Assembly (NCBI GenBank): GCA_965277875.1
Contig: CBDIDV010000002.1
Span: forward strand, 3,100,001 to 3,164,000
DNA length: 64,000 nt
Direction: 5' to 3'
DNA from: CAWFQB01 sp965277875
GTDB lineage: Bacteria > Armatimonadota > Chthonomonadetes > Chthonomonadales > Chthonomonadaceae
Part shown: in pieces, positions 1 through 8,305 of the stretch
Layout of the letters: each line of letters starts with the position of its first letter
Position numbering within the stretch: position 1 is the stretch's first letter
The notes under the pieces: generated by a model
Told to the model about the DNA's origin: nothing
Databases searched by the model: none
What the model saw: the letters and a program-made list of their open reading frames with translations, nothing else
Position numbers and translations under genes: made by a program

Positions 1-573
1 ATTGGCGATATGTCCTGTGAAGTTGTGCTGTCTGACGTTTGTGTCGCGGACAAAGTTTCGCGTCCGCCTCACTGCATACCTCCCCTGCTTTCGTGTTTGC
101 GGCTTTGCGCCTCTGCAATCCGCCTCTGTACGATCCGAGCAGCCTGCAAATCATGCCTGCCCGTCATGGCGTAGGCGTTTGCGGCGAACGTATGGAATGC
201 CTGCACGCGTCACAAAGACAGGCGGATGATTACGCCTCTGATTGCAAGCCGCACCGCCTGTCTGGGAGCATCTGATCGCATCTATTGCAAAATAGTTATT
301 AGCAGATACGGGTTTTGTTGTTTTTCACTTGCAATGTGCGCGGATTCGGCCTATAATGATTGGATACTGCCGTCCTCGATTGCCCTGCCGCAAATCGGAC
401 GCGCAAACTCATTTTCTGCCTCCCGACCCTGTTTTCGGCTGCCGCTTGTCGCTCAACCAGCGTTTCGCGGCGTTCGCCCTTTTGCACCCTAGTTTCGTTG
501 TGTTTCGTAGTTTGTTTCTTGCACTTTTCTCGTGATTTACGCGTGAGTCGTTCTCACCGTGGAGGCTGTCTTC
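1..573. other. Gene-free leader region
   Basis: No convincing coding region is seen here; the short open frames overlap one another, lack ribosome binding sites and resemble no family I know. The only supported element is the promoter at 329-357 for the gene starting at 574. The beginning may be the tail of an intergenic region cut by the window edge. Confidence 0.5.
329..357 (+). promoter_or_regulatory. Sigma-70-type promoter of the DUF1549 gene
   Basis: TTGCAA at 329-334 and TATAAT at 352-357 are separated by exactly 17 bases. Transcription would begin near 364, giving a leader of about 210 nt before the start codon at 574. The assignment rests on sequence only. Confidence 0.6.
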
Positions 574-3210
574 ATGACTGCTGCCCGTTTGCCTCGGTCG
601 AATACAAAGGTTGTATCACTTGCGCCGCGTCCGCGTTTCGCCCCGCTTCTCGGCCTGATTGCGCTGGGTGCGGCGGTCGCGCCTGCCTGTGCGGGCCGGG
701 CGGGACACAGGCATGTTCCCAGCGCCGCCGCTGCCGCCGCGCCCGCAAATGTGAAAAGCGTCGTGCTGGAACCCGCGCAGGCCACGCTTGATGGCTCGTA
801 TGCGTTTCAGACCCTGGCCGCTGTCGGGCAGGCGAGCGATGGCAGCCAGCGCGACCTGTCGGACGGCGCGGTCTTTACGTCCTCCAATGCGGGCGTGGTC
901 AAGATAGGCAAAGACAATGTGGCCTATCCGGTCAGCGACGGGGCGGCAGATGTCACGGTGACTGTAAACGGGCATACGGCCAAGTCGCACATCATCGTCA
1001 AGAACAGCAAGACCGACGCGAACCTGGGATTTGAAACGGCCATCACGCCGATTCTGGTGAAGAACGGCTGCACGGGCAGCGCGTGTCACGGCGCTCCGAA
1101 CGGTCAGGGCGGCTTCAAACTCAGCTTCTTCGGGTACGAGGCGCAAAAAGACTGGGACACCATCGTCAAGGGCAATGGCGGGCGGCGCATAGACCCGAAG
1201 AACCCCGCGCAAAGTTTGTTCTTCCGCAAGCCCGCCATGCTGGCCGGACACGGCGGCGGCAAGCGGTTCGCGCCGGACGGCCCGGAAGCCCGCGTGTTCA
1301 CGGCATGGCTCAAGGCCGGAGCGCCCTACAAGCCCCAGGCCGCACAGCAGGCGCAGGCCACTTTGAATGGTTCCAAACCGGGGCTGAAACTGGCCGCATT
1401 CGGCCCCACACCCGCCCCGGCCCCGAACGCCACGCCCGCCCCGCGCCTCGCGTCTCTCGACGTGATCCCCGGCACACGCCTGATCCGCGACGCCAACAGC
1501 AAACACCAACTTATCGTGATGGCGAAGTACACGGACGGAACCGAGCGCGACGTAACCCCGTTTGCCCGCTTCTCGTCCGACGACGACGGCATCGCGCAGA
1601 TCAACGGTACGGGGCGCTTGACAGCCCTGAGGCGCGGCGAGGCGAACGTGATGGTTCGCTTTGGCGGCAAGGTGGGCCTGTCCACTGCCGTTGTGCAGCC
1701 TCAGCCCCCGCTCGCCAACTATCCCAAGCTGCCTATTAACAACTACGTGGACGAGGCCGTCTGGACGAAACTTAAAACCCTCAATCTCACTCCGTCCGAC
1801 CTGTGCGATGACGCCGCATTCATTCGCCGCGTGTACTTCGACATCATCGGCACACCGCCCATGCCCGGAGCCGTGCGCGAGTTTCTCGACGACAAAGCGA
1901 CCGACAAACGCGCCAAGCTGATTGACGAACTGCTCGACCGACCCGAATACAAGGACTACCAAACTATATTGTGGTCAGACCTGCTTCGCAACACCAGCAC
2001 CCTGCTTAAAGAGGAAGGCGTGAGCGCGTACACGGCCTACATCCGGGCCAGTTTCGCCGACAACAAGCCGTTTAACAAGTTCGTCACGGAACTGCTGACC
2101 GGAACCGGGAGCAACTACCACAACGAGACCGCAACCGCGAATTATTACCGCGTCACGAGCGATCCGTCCGAACTCACGACCAGCACCAGTCAGATATTTT
2201 TGGGTGTGCGCCTGGAATGCTGTCGCTGCCACAATCACCCCTTCGACCGATGGAGCCAGGATGACTTTTACGGCGTAGCCGCGTTCTTCGCTAAAACGCA
2301 CGTCGGGGGCGGCGACCAGAAGGACGAAGTCACGATTTACTGCGACGCGAACGGCGAGGTGAAGCAGCCCCGCACGGGCCAGACCATGCCGCCCAAGCTG
2401 CTTACGTCGGAACAGCCGCTGAGTGACACGAATGGCGATTTGCGGCTAAAACTCGCGCAGTGGATCACGGCCAAAGACAACCCGTTCTTCGCCAAAGCCA
2501 CCGTAAACCGCATGTGGAAGCAGATGTTCGGCAGGGGCATCGTGCATCCCGCCGACGATTTCCGCGCCACCAACCCGCCCATCAACGCGCCCCTGCTCGA
2601 CAAACTCGCGGAGGATTTCGTGGCCCACGACTACGACCTGAAACATCTCATCCGCACCATTTGTAACAGCCGCGTATACCAGTTGAGCAGCGCGCCCAAC
2701 AGCACGAACGGCGACGACCTGAAAAACTTCAGTCACTACTACGTCAAGCGGCTCGGCCCGGAGCAGCTCTTGGACTCGATCTCGATAGCCACGGGCGTCA
2801 ACGAGCAGTTCCCCGGCCTGCGCGACGGCACACGCGCCATCAATCTGGCCGATAACCGCGTCGGCAGCGGCTTTTTGGACGTGTTCGGACGATCCAGCCG
2901 TTTGCAGGTAGCCGAGCGCAGCCCCGATACCAGCATGTCGCAGGCGCTCGCCATGATGAACGGCCCGACCCTGAACCTGAAAATAACCGATCCCAAAGGC
3001 CGCATCGCGGCCCTGCTCGCCCGATTGGGCGACCGCAGCGACAAGGCCATACTCGACGAGATGTACTTGGCTACCCTGTCTCGCTACCCGTCCGACCGGG
3101 AGCGCGCGCAGGCCAAAGAATACATCGCCAAATCCGCCACGCCCAAAGAAGGTTACGAAGACCTGATGTGGGTGATGCTCAACACCAAAGAGTTTCTGTT
3201 CAATCACTAG
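574..3210 (+). CDS. Exported DUF1549/DUF1553 protein with two Ig-like (BIG2) domains
   Basis: This is a large exported protein of the kind found in planctomycetes, verrucomicrobia and armatimonads, nearly always beside a DUF1501 gene; its biochemical role is not established. The start is set at ATG 574 because GGAGG at 561-565 lies 8 bases upstream; the in-frame GTG at 559 has no such site. The 878 residues hold a hydrophobic signal segment (about 20-42), a BIG2-like domain (62-140), a CTGSACHG motif near 166 typical of the cytochrome-like part of these proteins, a second BIG2-like domain (290-370), DUF1549 (389-595, with CCRCHNHPF near 549) and DUF1553 (617-870). The Cys-Cys-His motifs suggest heme or metal binding, which is inference. 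The DUF1501 gene follows after 24 bases, so the two are likely co-transcribed. Confidence 0.9.
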   Translation: MTAARLPRSNTKVVSLAPRPRFAPLLGLIALGAAVAPACAGRAGHRHVPSAAAAAAPANVKSVVLEPAQATLDGSYAFQTLAAVGQASDGSQRDLSDGAVFTSSNAGVVKIGKDNVAYPVSDGAADVTVTVNGHTAKSHIIVKNSKTDANLGFETAITPILVKNGCTGSACHGAPNGQGGFKLSFFGYEAQKDWDTIVKGNGGRRIDPKNPAQSLFFRKPAMLAGHGGGKRFAPDGPEARVFTAWLKAGAPYKPQAAQQAQATLNGSKPGLKLAAFGPTPAPAPNATPAPRLASLDVIPGTRLIRDANSKHQLIVMAKYTDGTERDVTPFARFSSDDDGIAQINGTGRLTALRRGEANVMVRFGGKVGLSTAVVQPQPPLANYPKLPINNYVDEAVWTKLKTLNLTPSDLCDDAAFIRRVYFDIIGTPPMPGAVREFLDDKATDKRAKLIDELLDRPEYKDYQTILWSDLLRNTSTLLKEEGVSAYTAYIRASFADNKPFNKFVTELLTGTGSNYHNETATANYYRVTSDPSELTTSTSQIFLGVRLECCRCHNHPFDRWSQDDFYGVAAFFAKTHVGGGDQKDEVTIYCDANGEVKQPRTGQTMPPKLLTSEQPLSDTNGDLRLKLAQWITAKDNPFFAKATVNRMWKQMFGRGIVHPADDFRATNPPINAPLLDKLAEDFVAHDYDLKHLIRTICNSRVYQLSSAPNSTNGDDLKNFSHYYVKRLGPEQLLDSISIATGVNEQFPGLRDGTRAINLADNRVGSGFLDVFGRSSRLQVAERSPDTSMSQALAMMNGPTLNLKITDPKGRIAALLARLGDRSDKAILDEMYLATLSRYPSDRERAQAKEYIAKSATPKEGYEDLMWVMLNTKEFLFNH

Positions 3211-3234
3211 TTTCGACCCGCCTGGAGAACCGCC

Positions 3235-4575
3235 ATGAACGACAAAGAGATGCGTCAGTTTGGATCGTACCTGGACTGCACCTGCGACGGCGTCACGCGC
3301 CGCGACATGCTCAAAGTGGGCGCGATGGGCTTTCTGGGCCTGAGCCTGCCGGAATTTCTGGCCCTCAAAGCCCACGCCGCCGAGTCCAAACCGAAAGGGG
3401 CGCGGGGCAAGGCGGACAAAGAAGTGTCCGTTATCATGCTGTGGATGGCGGGCGGGCCGTCGCACGTAGACACCTTCGACCCCAAGCCTAAAGCCGACAG
3501 CAAGATCAAGGGGCCGTTTGAGGCGGTCGAGACGAACGTAAGCGGCGTGTTCATTGGCGAGCATCTGCCCAAGCTGGCGCGGCAGATGGACAAAATGGCG
3601 ATTTTACGCAGCGTGTCGCACGGCGACGGCGCGCACGAGCGGGCCGAACACTACATGCAGACCGGCTATCTGCCCCTGCCGACCCTGGAATTTCCCTCGT
3701 ATGGCAGCGTGATCGCGCATGAAAAGGGCGTCCAGAACAACCTTCCCGCATACATGCAGGTTCTGGGCGGCGCGAACGGTCAGGGCGCGGGCTTTCTGGG
3801 CGGCAGCTTCAACCCCTTTTACGCGGGCAACCCCGGCGATCCGAACTACCGCGTGGGCGACCTCCAATTACCCGGCGGCGTGACGCAGGCGCGGCTCGAC
3901 CGCAGACGCCGACTGCTGGGCGCGATTGACAGCCTCAAAGGGGCCAAAAGCGACGCCATCAAGAGCATGGACACCTTTACCGACCGCGCGTATGGCCTGG
4001 TAACAAGCAAGGAGTCGCAGGAAGCGTTCGAGTTGGGCAAGGAGCCGGACAAACTGCGCGACGAGTACGGGCGTAACGGCTTCGGGCAGTCGTGCCTCTT
4101 AGCGCGGCGATTGGTCGAGTCGGGCGTGCGCTTCGTGACGATCACGATGGGCGGCTGGGACATGCACACCAATGTGTTCCCGGCTCTGCAAAACGGGATG
4201 CTGCCCTCGCTCGATCAGGGCTACGCCACCCTGCTGCGCGACCTGAAAGACCGGGGACTATTGGACAGCACGCTCGTCGTCTGGATGGGCGAGTTCGGGC
4301 GCACACCGGAACTGAACATGAACCAGGGCCGCGACCACTGGCCCAACGCCATGTCGGTCGTAATGGCGGGCGGCGGCGTGAAGGGCGGGCAGATCATCGG
4401 CAGCACGGACGAGCGGGGCATGGGGCCGGCCTCGCGCCCCGTCCACGTCGAGGACATCGCGGCCAGCCTGTACCACAGCGTCGGCCTTGACCCCAACAAA
4501 GAGTACATCACGCCCACAGGCCGCCCCATCAAACTCGCCAACGAGGGCAGCATCATCCACGAACTGTTCGGCTAA
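3235..4575 (+). CDS. DUF1501 protein (alkaline-phosphatase/sulfatase-like fold), Tat-exported
   Basis: This 446-residue protein belongs to the DUF1501 family, which has an alkaline-phosphatase-like fold and an unknown substrate. The N-terminus carries a twin-arginine signal (TRRDMLKVG near residues 21-29, followed by a hydrophobic stretch and an AHA cleavage-like site). Family hallmarks include MLWMAGGPSHVDTFDPKP near residue 66, and WMGEFGRTP and GRDHWP in the C-terminal half. The start at ATG 3235 is supported by GGAG at 3224-3227. It follows the DUF1549 gene closely and probably works with it in the same exported complex, as this pairing is conserved across phyla; the complex itself is inferred. 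Confidence 0.92.
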   Translation: MNDKEMRQFGSYLDCTCDGVTRRDMLKVGAMGFLGLSLPEFLALKAHAAESKPKGARGKADKEVSVIMLWMAGGPSHVDTFDPKPKADSKIKGPFEAVETNVSGVFIGEHLPKLARQMDKMAILRSVSHGDGAHERAEHYMQTGYLPLPTLEFPSYGSVIAHEKGVQNNLPAYMQVLGGANGQGAGFLGGSFNPFYAGNPGDPNYRVGDLQLPGGVTQARLDRRRRLLGAIDSLKGAKSDAIKSMDTFTDRAYGLVTSKESQEAFELGKEPDKLRDEYGRNGFGQSCLLARRLVESGVRFVTITMGGWDMHTNVFPALQNGMLPSLDQGYATLLRDLKDRGLLDSTLVVWMGEFGRTPELNMNQGRDHWPNAMSVVMAGGGVKGGQIIGSTDERGMGPASRPVHVEDIAASLYHSVGLDPNKEYITPTGRPIKLANEGSIIHELFG

Positions 4576-4685
4576 CTCCGTACTCTCGTCAGAAGTGATC
4601 TCGAATGCAGGCAGCCTTTCGTTCTTCGGGACGGAAGGCTTCTATGCTCATACCGACAGCAGTTTAAGTTACAAAGGCTGAATCA

Positions 4686-5267
4686 TTGGCATATTACGTC
4701 ACAGCCGAACAAGCATTGCTGCTATTGGCGCAAGGGATTTTTGTGCCGCCTGATGAAGAAGTAGAACAAGCAAAGCGCGTTCTGGAAATTAGCCCGGCAG
4801 TCGGCTATCCCGCCTTTGCAGAAGGCGAGGTTCGGCTCATAGGCGTCTATCGTGAAGCCTTGAGTCCGCGTATGTTGTCCGGGCGCATAGACGAGGTTTG
4901 GCAGGCGATTGTGGAGGATGAGTTCTACGCGTGGCTCTATGCGGTGCATGAGGCGGCGGAACTGCAGGAGTTTGCGAATCAGGCAGTCAATCCATTTGAT
5001 CGAGTACAATGGAACGCGCACTGGAAACAGCCGCATTTGAGGGCCGTTCTTTTTGAACTGCAATACCTGCGGGTGTGGGCGCGGCAATTAGGCGAAGAGG
5101 TGCCGGAACTGGCGCTGGAAATGCAGCATCCCATTCGCGGCGGCTACGGCTCTCACAAGCTTTTTGTGCAGGATGTTCAGACACAAACCGGCTGGCTGAT
5201 GCCGACACTCTCGGAGTTGCAGGCTGCAAGTCAGTTCTGGCAGCAGATAAAGAAAGGAACGGCATGA
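4686..5267 (+). CDS. Unknown 193-residue protein, accessory patch
   Basis: I do not recognise this protein. It starts at TTG 4686, the only start after the in-frame stop at 4665-4667. It is soluble, acidic and rich in Glu, Leu and aromatic residues, with a stretch EFANQAVNPFDRVQWNAH in the middle and a C-terminal helix-like tail. It overlaps the next gene by ATGA at 5264-5267, so the two are translationally coupled. Its place in a run of small unknown genes before a toxin-immunity pair makes an immunity or accessory role conceivable, but nothing in the sequence proves it. Confidence 0.65.
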   Translation: MAYYVTAEQALLLLAQGIFVPPDEEVEQAKRVLEISPAVGYPAFAEGEVRLIGVYREALSPRMLSGRIDEVWQAIVEDEFYAWLYAVHEAAELQEFANQAVNPFDRVQWNAHWKQPHLRAVLFELQYLRVWARQLGEEVPELALEMQHPIRGGYGSHKLFVQDVQTQTGWLMPTLSELQAASQFWQQIKKGTA

Positions 5268-5602
5268 GAGCGCGATTATTGCTTACTTACCCGGCAGGAT
5301 GGCTGCCTGATGGAACAATTGTGCCTTTTGCGCCCGCGCTGCTTGTCGAGGATGGAAGCGTCGGTATGTTTACATCGGACTGGATAACACGCTTTGACGA
5401 CACAACCCTCGATACGCTGACCGAGCGGGAGATCCGTGATCGCCTGCGCCTCGATTCCAGCGTTACTGTCGTGTTATCGCCCGCGCGTCAGGTTCCAGAG
5501 ACGGATTTGTACTCCGAAACCGTTTCTGTATGGCGTCAGCAGTGGTGGTCTGAAGTGGTGACGGCCTTAAGACAGCAGTTTACTCTTGCCCGCGCTTCCT
5601 GA
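5264..5602 (+). CDS. Unknown 112-residue protein coupled to the gene at 4686
   Basis: The start is the ATG of an ATGA overlap with the preceding stop, with AAAGGA about 10 bases upstream; the open frame runs much further upstream but that part is a shadow of the neighbour. The protein is small and soluble, with a PDGTIVPFAPALLVEDG segment and a Trp-rich C-terminal part (VWRQQWWSEVV). No family is recognised. Coupling says it is made in proportion to the 4686 product, and the two may interact. Confidence 0.65.
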   Translation: MRARLLLTYPAGWLPDGTIVPFAPALLVEDGSVGMFTSDWITRFDDTTLDTLTEREIRDRLRLDSSVTVVLSPARQVPETDLYSETVSVWRQQWWSEVVTALRQQFTLARAS

Positions 5603-5623
5603 TGTCCGCTATGTGAACAAAAC

Positions 5624-5884
5624 ATGAACCCGTGTCTTGACCATGCAGAACAACAAATAGTCTCTGCGTTCTACAATCTGGAGTGGATCAGTCCGGTTCC
5701 TGTCGAAACAGCCATAGAAGGCGTACTTGCCTACCGATGTGGATTGAGCGACATAGAACGCAGCCTGTTCGATGCCGAAGTAGAACGCGGGCGGCATCCA
5801 AGCCTTGTTGTGGAAATGTTGGAAGCGGCTTCCGGGCGTAGCAGTCAGCGCCTTGAGCGTCGCCGCAGAGTGGAAGCCGCCTAA
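5624..5884 (+). CDS. Unknown 86-residue protein
   Basis: This small frame lies 21 bases after the previous gene on the same strand. It has no clear ribosome binding site. It contains a YNLEWISPVPVETAIEGVLAYR segment, split by no stop, and ends in an Arg-rich helix (RLERRRRVEAA). No family is recognised. It is kept because it sits tightly in a co-directional run and has amino-acid use like a real protein, but it could be a decaying gene. Confidence 0.45.
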   Translation: MNPCLDHAEQQIVSAFYNLEWISPVPVETAIEGVLAYRCGLSDIERSLFDAEVERGRHPSLVVEMLEAASGRSSQRLERRRRVEAA

Positions 5885-5948
5885 GAATTTTTGACTGACA
5901 AGCGCAATAGCATTATGTATCGAGTTGATAAAGCAGGCAAGGAGAGCT

Positions 5949-6425
5949 ATGTGGATTGCAGTCACTTTGATTATTGGCGTGAGCGCGGCTTTACATTTCG
6001 GCAAGTATCGCTCTTACGTACTGTGGTGCGCTGTTATGGCGCAATGTGTCAACGCCTGTTTGCTGCTTAACCATGAACTGACCGTGGCAGAGTCGCGTAG
6101 ATGGAGCGAACGAGCCTGTGTATTGTTGCTGCTGGGCTTCGTCCGTGTAATGGTCTGCCTGCGCGCTCGCATCGAACAAGAACGTATTCAAGGTAAAGCT
6201 GTTCGTGACACCTGTATGCAGCGCCTGGAACAGGTCGCCCGGCAAGTGCAGATTAGCGGCAGAGTGGAAGCGCACACGCGTGAGCAATTTGCCGAAACAT
6301 CCGCGAAGTGGTCATGCCTTCTGCACAGGCCGAATGTGCATAGTACGCTGTTCGTGCAGGCCGTCGTTATGTCACAAATTGTGGTCGGGATAGTTGTTGG
6401 CATGATCGTGTGGCTATCCGCATAA
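5949..6425 (+). CDS. Unknown membrane protein
   Basis: The start chosen is ATG 5949, which has AAGGAG at 5939-5944; an in-frame TTG at 5925 is possible. The 158 residues open with a transmembrane helix (WIAVTLIIGVSAALHFG), have further hydrophobic stretches around residues 25-38 and 57-68, a charged coiled-coil-like middle (RARIEQERIQGKAVRDTCMQ) and a C-terminal membrane helix (VVMSQIVVGIVVGMIVWLSA). No family is recognised. It is the last gene before the terminator at 6466-6500. Confidence 0.6.
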   Translation: MWIAVTLIIGVSAALHFGKYRSYVLWCAVMAQCVNACLLLNHELTVAESRRWSERACVLLLLGFVRVMVCLRARIEQERIQGKAVRDTCMQRLEQVARQVQISGRVEAHTREQFAETSAKWSCLLHRPNVHSTLFVQAVVMSQIVVGIVVGMIVWLSA

Positions 6426-6465
6426 GTTTATCACCAACCTGCACAACACGTCGTGGAACGAATAT

Positions 6466-6503
6466 GCAAGCCTCCTGTGGATGATAAACAGGAGGCTTGC
6501 TTT
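6466..6503 (+). terminator. Rho-independent terminator (copy A of a duplicated block)
   Basis: A 13-bp perfect stem, GCAAGCCTCCTGT (6466-6478) with ACAGGAGGCTTGC (6488-6500), is followed by TTTG. It closes the transcript of the membrane-protein gene. The same hairpin position recurs at 7348-7381 with different but still paired bases. Confidence 0.7.
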
Positions 6504-6604
6504 GCCAAACTGCTCGGTTTGCGGGTATGTTATAGACAGCTTGTATTCACGGGAGGGGTAAACGCATGGGCAAATTGACGGGCAAGGTGGCAATATTGAC
6601 ATAA
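6504..6604 (+). pseudogene. Truncated second copy of the SDR gene 5' region (MGKLTGKVAILT, then stop)
   Basis: Bases 6504-6592 match 7420-7506: the stretch CTCGGTTTGCGGGTATGTTA, a GGAGG-type site and the start ATG are all present in both. The copy codes from ATG 6566 for 12 residues close to the SDR N-terminus (MGKLTGKVAxxT) and stops at TAA 6602-6604. Codons 9-12 differ from the intact gene in bases but keep similar residues, which suggests a former paralogue and not a fresh duplication. The body of the gene is gone and the HYD1 toxin gene follows. Confidence 0.8.
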
Positions 6605-6624
6605 AGAAGCGGCTTTGTTATAAT
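6596..6624 (+). promoter_or_regulatory. Perfect sigma-70 promoter of the HYD1 toxin gene
   Basis: TTGACA (6596-6601) and TATAAT (6619-6624) match consensus at all 12 positions with a 17-base spacer. The -35 box is formed by codons 11-12 of the truncated SDR copy. The start site would be near 6631, about 34 bases before the proposed GTG start. Confidence 0.75.
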
Positions 6625-6664
6625 TTATCTGTGGTTGATTGGTAAAGAAAGCGGAGGCGCATGG

Positions 6665-7012
6665 GTGCAGAGTGACATTCCTGCGAGACTGTACCACTAC
6701 ACAACAGAAAATGGGATGAACGGCATTGTGCTGTCCAACAGTTTACGCGCCTCAACCGCTGCCGCAAACCCTAACGATGTGCGCTACGGCAATGGGCAGT
6801 ACCTTTCCGACATTGTGCCGGGAACCAAAACTCCGGCGCAGTTGTCTCGTGAGTTTATCAACAACCCATTTCAGGGGCGTCGCTTTACGCACTACGTCGA
6901 GATTAATGTAATCGGCCTCCCGATACAGCAGGGAAGGCCGGGAGTATACGTTGTTCCCGGCGACGGCGAACTTGATCTTACAGGACGCATATTAAGGCAC
7001 GGGCCGGCATGA
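6665..7012 (+). CDS. HYD1-type ADP-ribosyltransferase toxin domain, stand-alone
   Basis: This protein is recognised as the HYD1-signature ADP-ribosyltransferase domain (Tox-ART-HYD1), normally the C-terminal warhead of large polymorphic or contact-dependent toxins; it would use NAD+ to modify a host or target molecule. Visible family features are LYHYTTENGMNGIV near the N-terminus, NPNDVRYGNGQYLSDI, PFQGRRFTHYVEI and DGELDLTGRI at the end, covering the conserved His, Tyr and Asp. GTG 6665 is preferred because GGAGG lies at 6653-6657; TTG 6635 is in frame but lacks a site. At about 115 residues it is only the toxin domain, with no signal, repeat or delivery region. Its partner follows after 14 bases. 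Confidence 0.85.
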   Translation: MQSDIPARLYHYTTENGMNGIVLSNSLRASTAAANPNDVRYGNGQYLSDIVPGTKTPAQLSREFINNPFQGRRFTHYVEINVIGLPIQQGRPGVYVVPGDGELDLTGRILRHGPA

Positions 7013-7026
7013 TAAGGAAGTGACTT

Positions 7027-7320
7027 ATGCGCTATGTCGCGGTAGAATGGCTTCACGACGACGAAGAACCTATACTTCTCTACTCCGAATTGGATCAAGA
7101 GGGATGGGAAGTCAGAAAAGTGGAAGTCTATCGCAGCGGCGCGGCGCACTATGCGGAGGCCGGTCGCCGCACAGGCAGTACCCTGTTAGGCGAGATGCCT
7201 GTACCTTCGCTTCAGGAGATCGCTGCCGATCCGCAATTCAGGCCCAGAGAGATTACACGGGAGGAGTTCGAGCAAGTCTGGCAGCAATCTTTGCGCCAGA
7301 CGCCTTCGCTGGCGGCATAG
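7027..7320 (+). CDS. DUF6881 protein, probable immunity partner of the HYD1 toxin
   Basis: The 97 residues match the DUF6881 pattern: MRYVAVEWLHDDEEPILLYS, a WEVRKVEVYRSG strand pair, then LGEMPVPSLQEIAADP and ITREEFEQVWQ. DUF6881 proteins commonly accompany polymorphic toxin domains, so neutralising the upstream HYD1 enzyme is the likely role; this is inference from context. ATG 7027 has AAGGAAG about 8 bases upstream. A strong terminator at 7348-7384 closes the pair. Confidence 0.8.
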   Translation: MRYVAVEWLHDDEEPILLYSELDQEGWEVRKVEVYRSGAAHYAEAGRRTGSTLLGEMPVPSLQEIAADPQFRPREITREEFEQVWQQSLRQTPSLAA

Positions 7321-7347
7321 AAACACCGTTGGTAATCGAGCCATGAC

Positions 7348-7384
7348 GCAAGCCTTCTGTTCAGGCGAACAGAAGGCTTGCTTT
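7348..7384 (+). terminator. Rho-independent terminator after the toxin-immunity pair (copy B)
   Basis: A 15-bp perfect stem, GCAAGCCTTCTGTTC (7348-7362) and GAACAGAAGGCTTGC (7367-7381), loop AGGC, is followed by TTTG. Compared with copy A at 6466, one stem pair has changed on both sides (C to T, G to A), so pairing is kept. Confidence 0.75.
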
Positions 7385-7479
7385 GTCGATTCTGACCGCA
7401 TAGAGTTGTATGCCGCCGTGCCAAATTGCTCGGTTTGCGGGTATGTTATAGCCATCTTGTAGGCATAGGAGGGAACCAC

Positions 7480-8289
7480 ATGGGCAAACTAACGGGCAAG
7501 GTGGCCCTTATCACGGGGGCGGGGCGCGGATTGGGGCGGGCGTATGCGCTAAGGCTGGCGTCGCTGGGCGCGGACATCGTTGTCGCCGATCTGAGGCTGG
7601 ATTCGGCATTGGAGTTTGACGAAGAACTCGGCGCGGAATCGGTGATGGCGGAGTGCGAGCAGAGGGGCGTCCGGGCACTGGGCATCGAGGCGGATGTCAC
7701 GCAGCGGGCCAATGTCGAGCGGATGTTCGCGCAGACCCTGGACACGTTCGGGCGCATAGATATACTGATCAACAACGCGGGCGGGATGTTGCGCGACGAG
7801 AAACAGAGTTACGCGTCGAACGTGAGCGAGGACGACTGGCGCTTCATCATGGATGTGAACCTGACGCAGACGGTGTCGTGCTGCCAGTGCGCGGCCGTTC
7901 CCATGCGGGCGCAGGGGGGCGGCAAGATCATCAATGTCAGTTCGCAGGCGGGTTTGCAGGGCAATCCGCTGGGCTGGTACGCGCATTACAGCGTGGCAAA
8001 AGCGGGTATTGCGGAATATACGCGCCTGCTCGCCGCCGAACTCGGCCCCGACAACATCAACGTCAACGCCATCGCGCCGGGCCTGATCCTGACCAGCCGC
8101 GCCAACAAGCAATTTAGCCGCAACAGCGAGGAAAGCAAGGCCAAACACGCGCCCAAAATCCCCCTGCGCCGCATGGGCGAGCCGGAAGACTGCGCCCGCG
8201 TCATAGAGTTTCTTGCCACTGACCTTTCCGATTATGTGACGGGCCAAGTGATCTGCATTGACGGCGGCATGGTGCTGTTCCCCTCCTGA
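7480..8289 (+). CDS. Short-chain dehydrogenase/reductase (SDR)
   Basis: This 269-residue classical SDR would oxidise or reduce an alcohol or carbonyl with NAD(P)(H). The cofactor motif TGAGRGLGRAYALRLA lies near residues 11-26, NNAGG follows in strand 4, and the catalytic Ser and Tyr-x3-Lys are in INVSSQAG and YAHYSVAKAG. The start is ATG 7480, with AGGAGGG at 7467-7473; the frame extends upstream to 7426 but that part lies before the site. The 5' end and leader exist in a second truncated copy at 6504-6604. The sugar isomerase gene downstream suggests a sugar or polyol substrate. Confidence 0.92.
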   Translation: MGKLTGKVALITGAGRGLGRAYALRLASLGADIVVADLRLDSALEFDEELGAESVMAECEQRGVRALGIEADVTQRANVERMFAQTLDTFGRIDILINNAGGMLRDEKQSYASNVSEDDWRFIMDVNLTQTVSCCQCAAVPMRAQGGGKIINVSSQAGLQGNPLGWYAHYSVAKAGIAEYTRLLAAELGPDNINVNAIAPGLILTSRANKQFSRNSEESKAKHAPKIPLRRMGEPEDCARVIEFLATDLSDYVTGQVICIDGGMVLFPS

Positions 8290-8305
8290 AAGTCAATACG
8301 AAGAT

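Noticed and set aside
616..1962. Long open frame on the minus strand opposite the DUF1549 gene
   Set aside because: It is the GC-rich shadow of a well-supported gene, has no family features and no ribosome site.
2446..3564. Minus-strand frame over the junction of the DUF1549 and DUF1501 genes
   Set aside because: It spans two supported genes in antisense and has no recognised motif.
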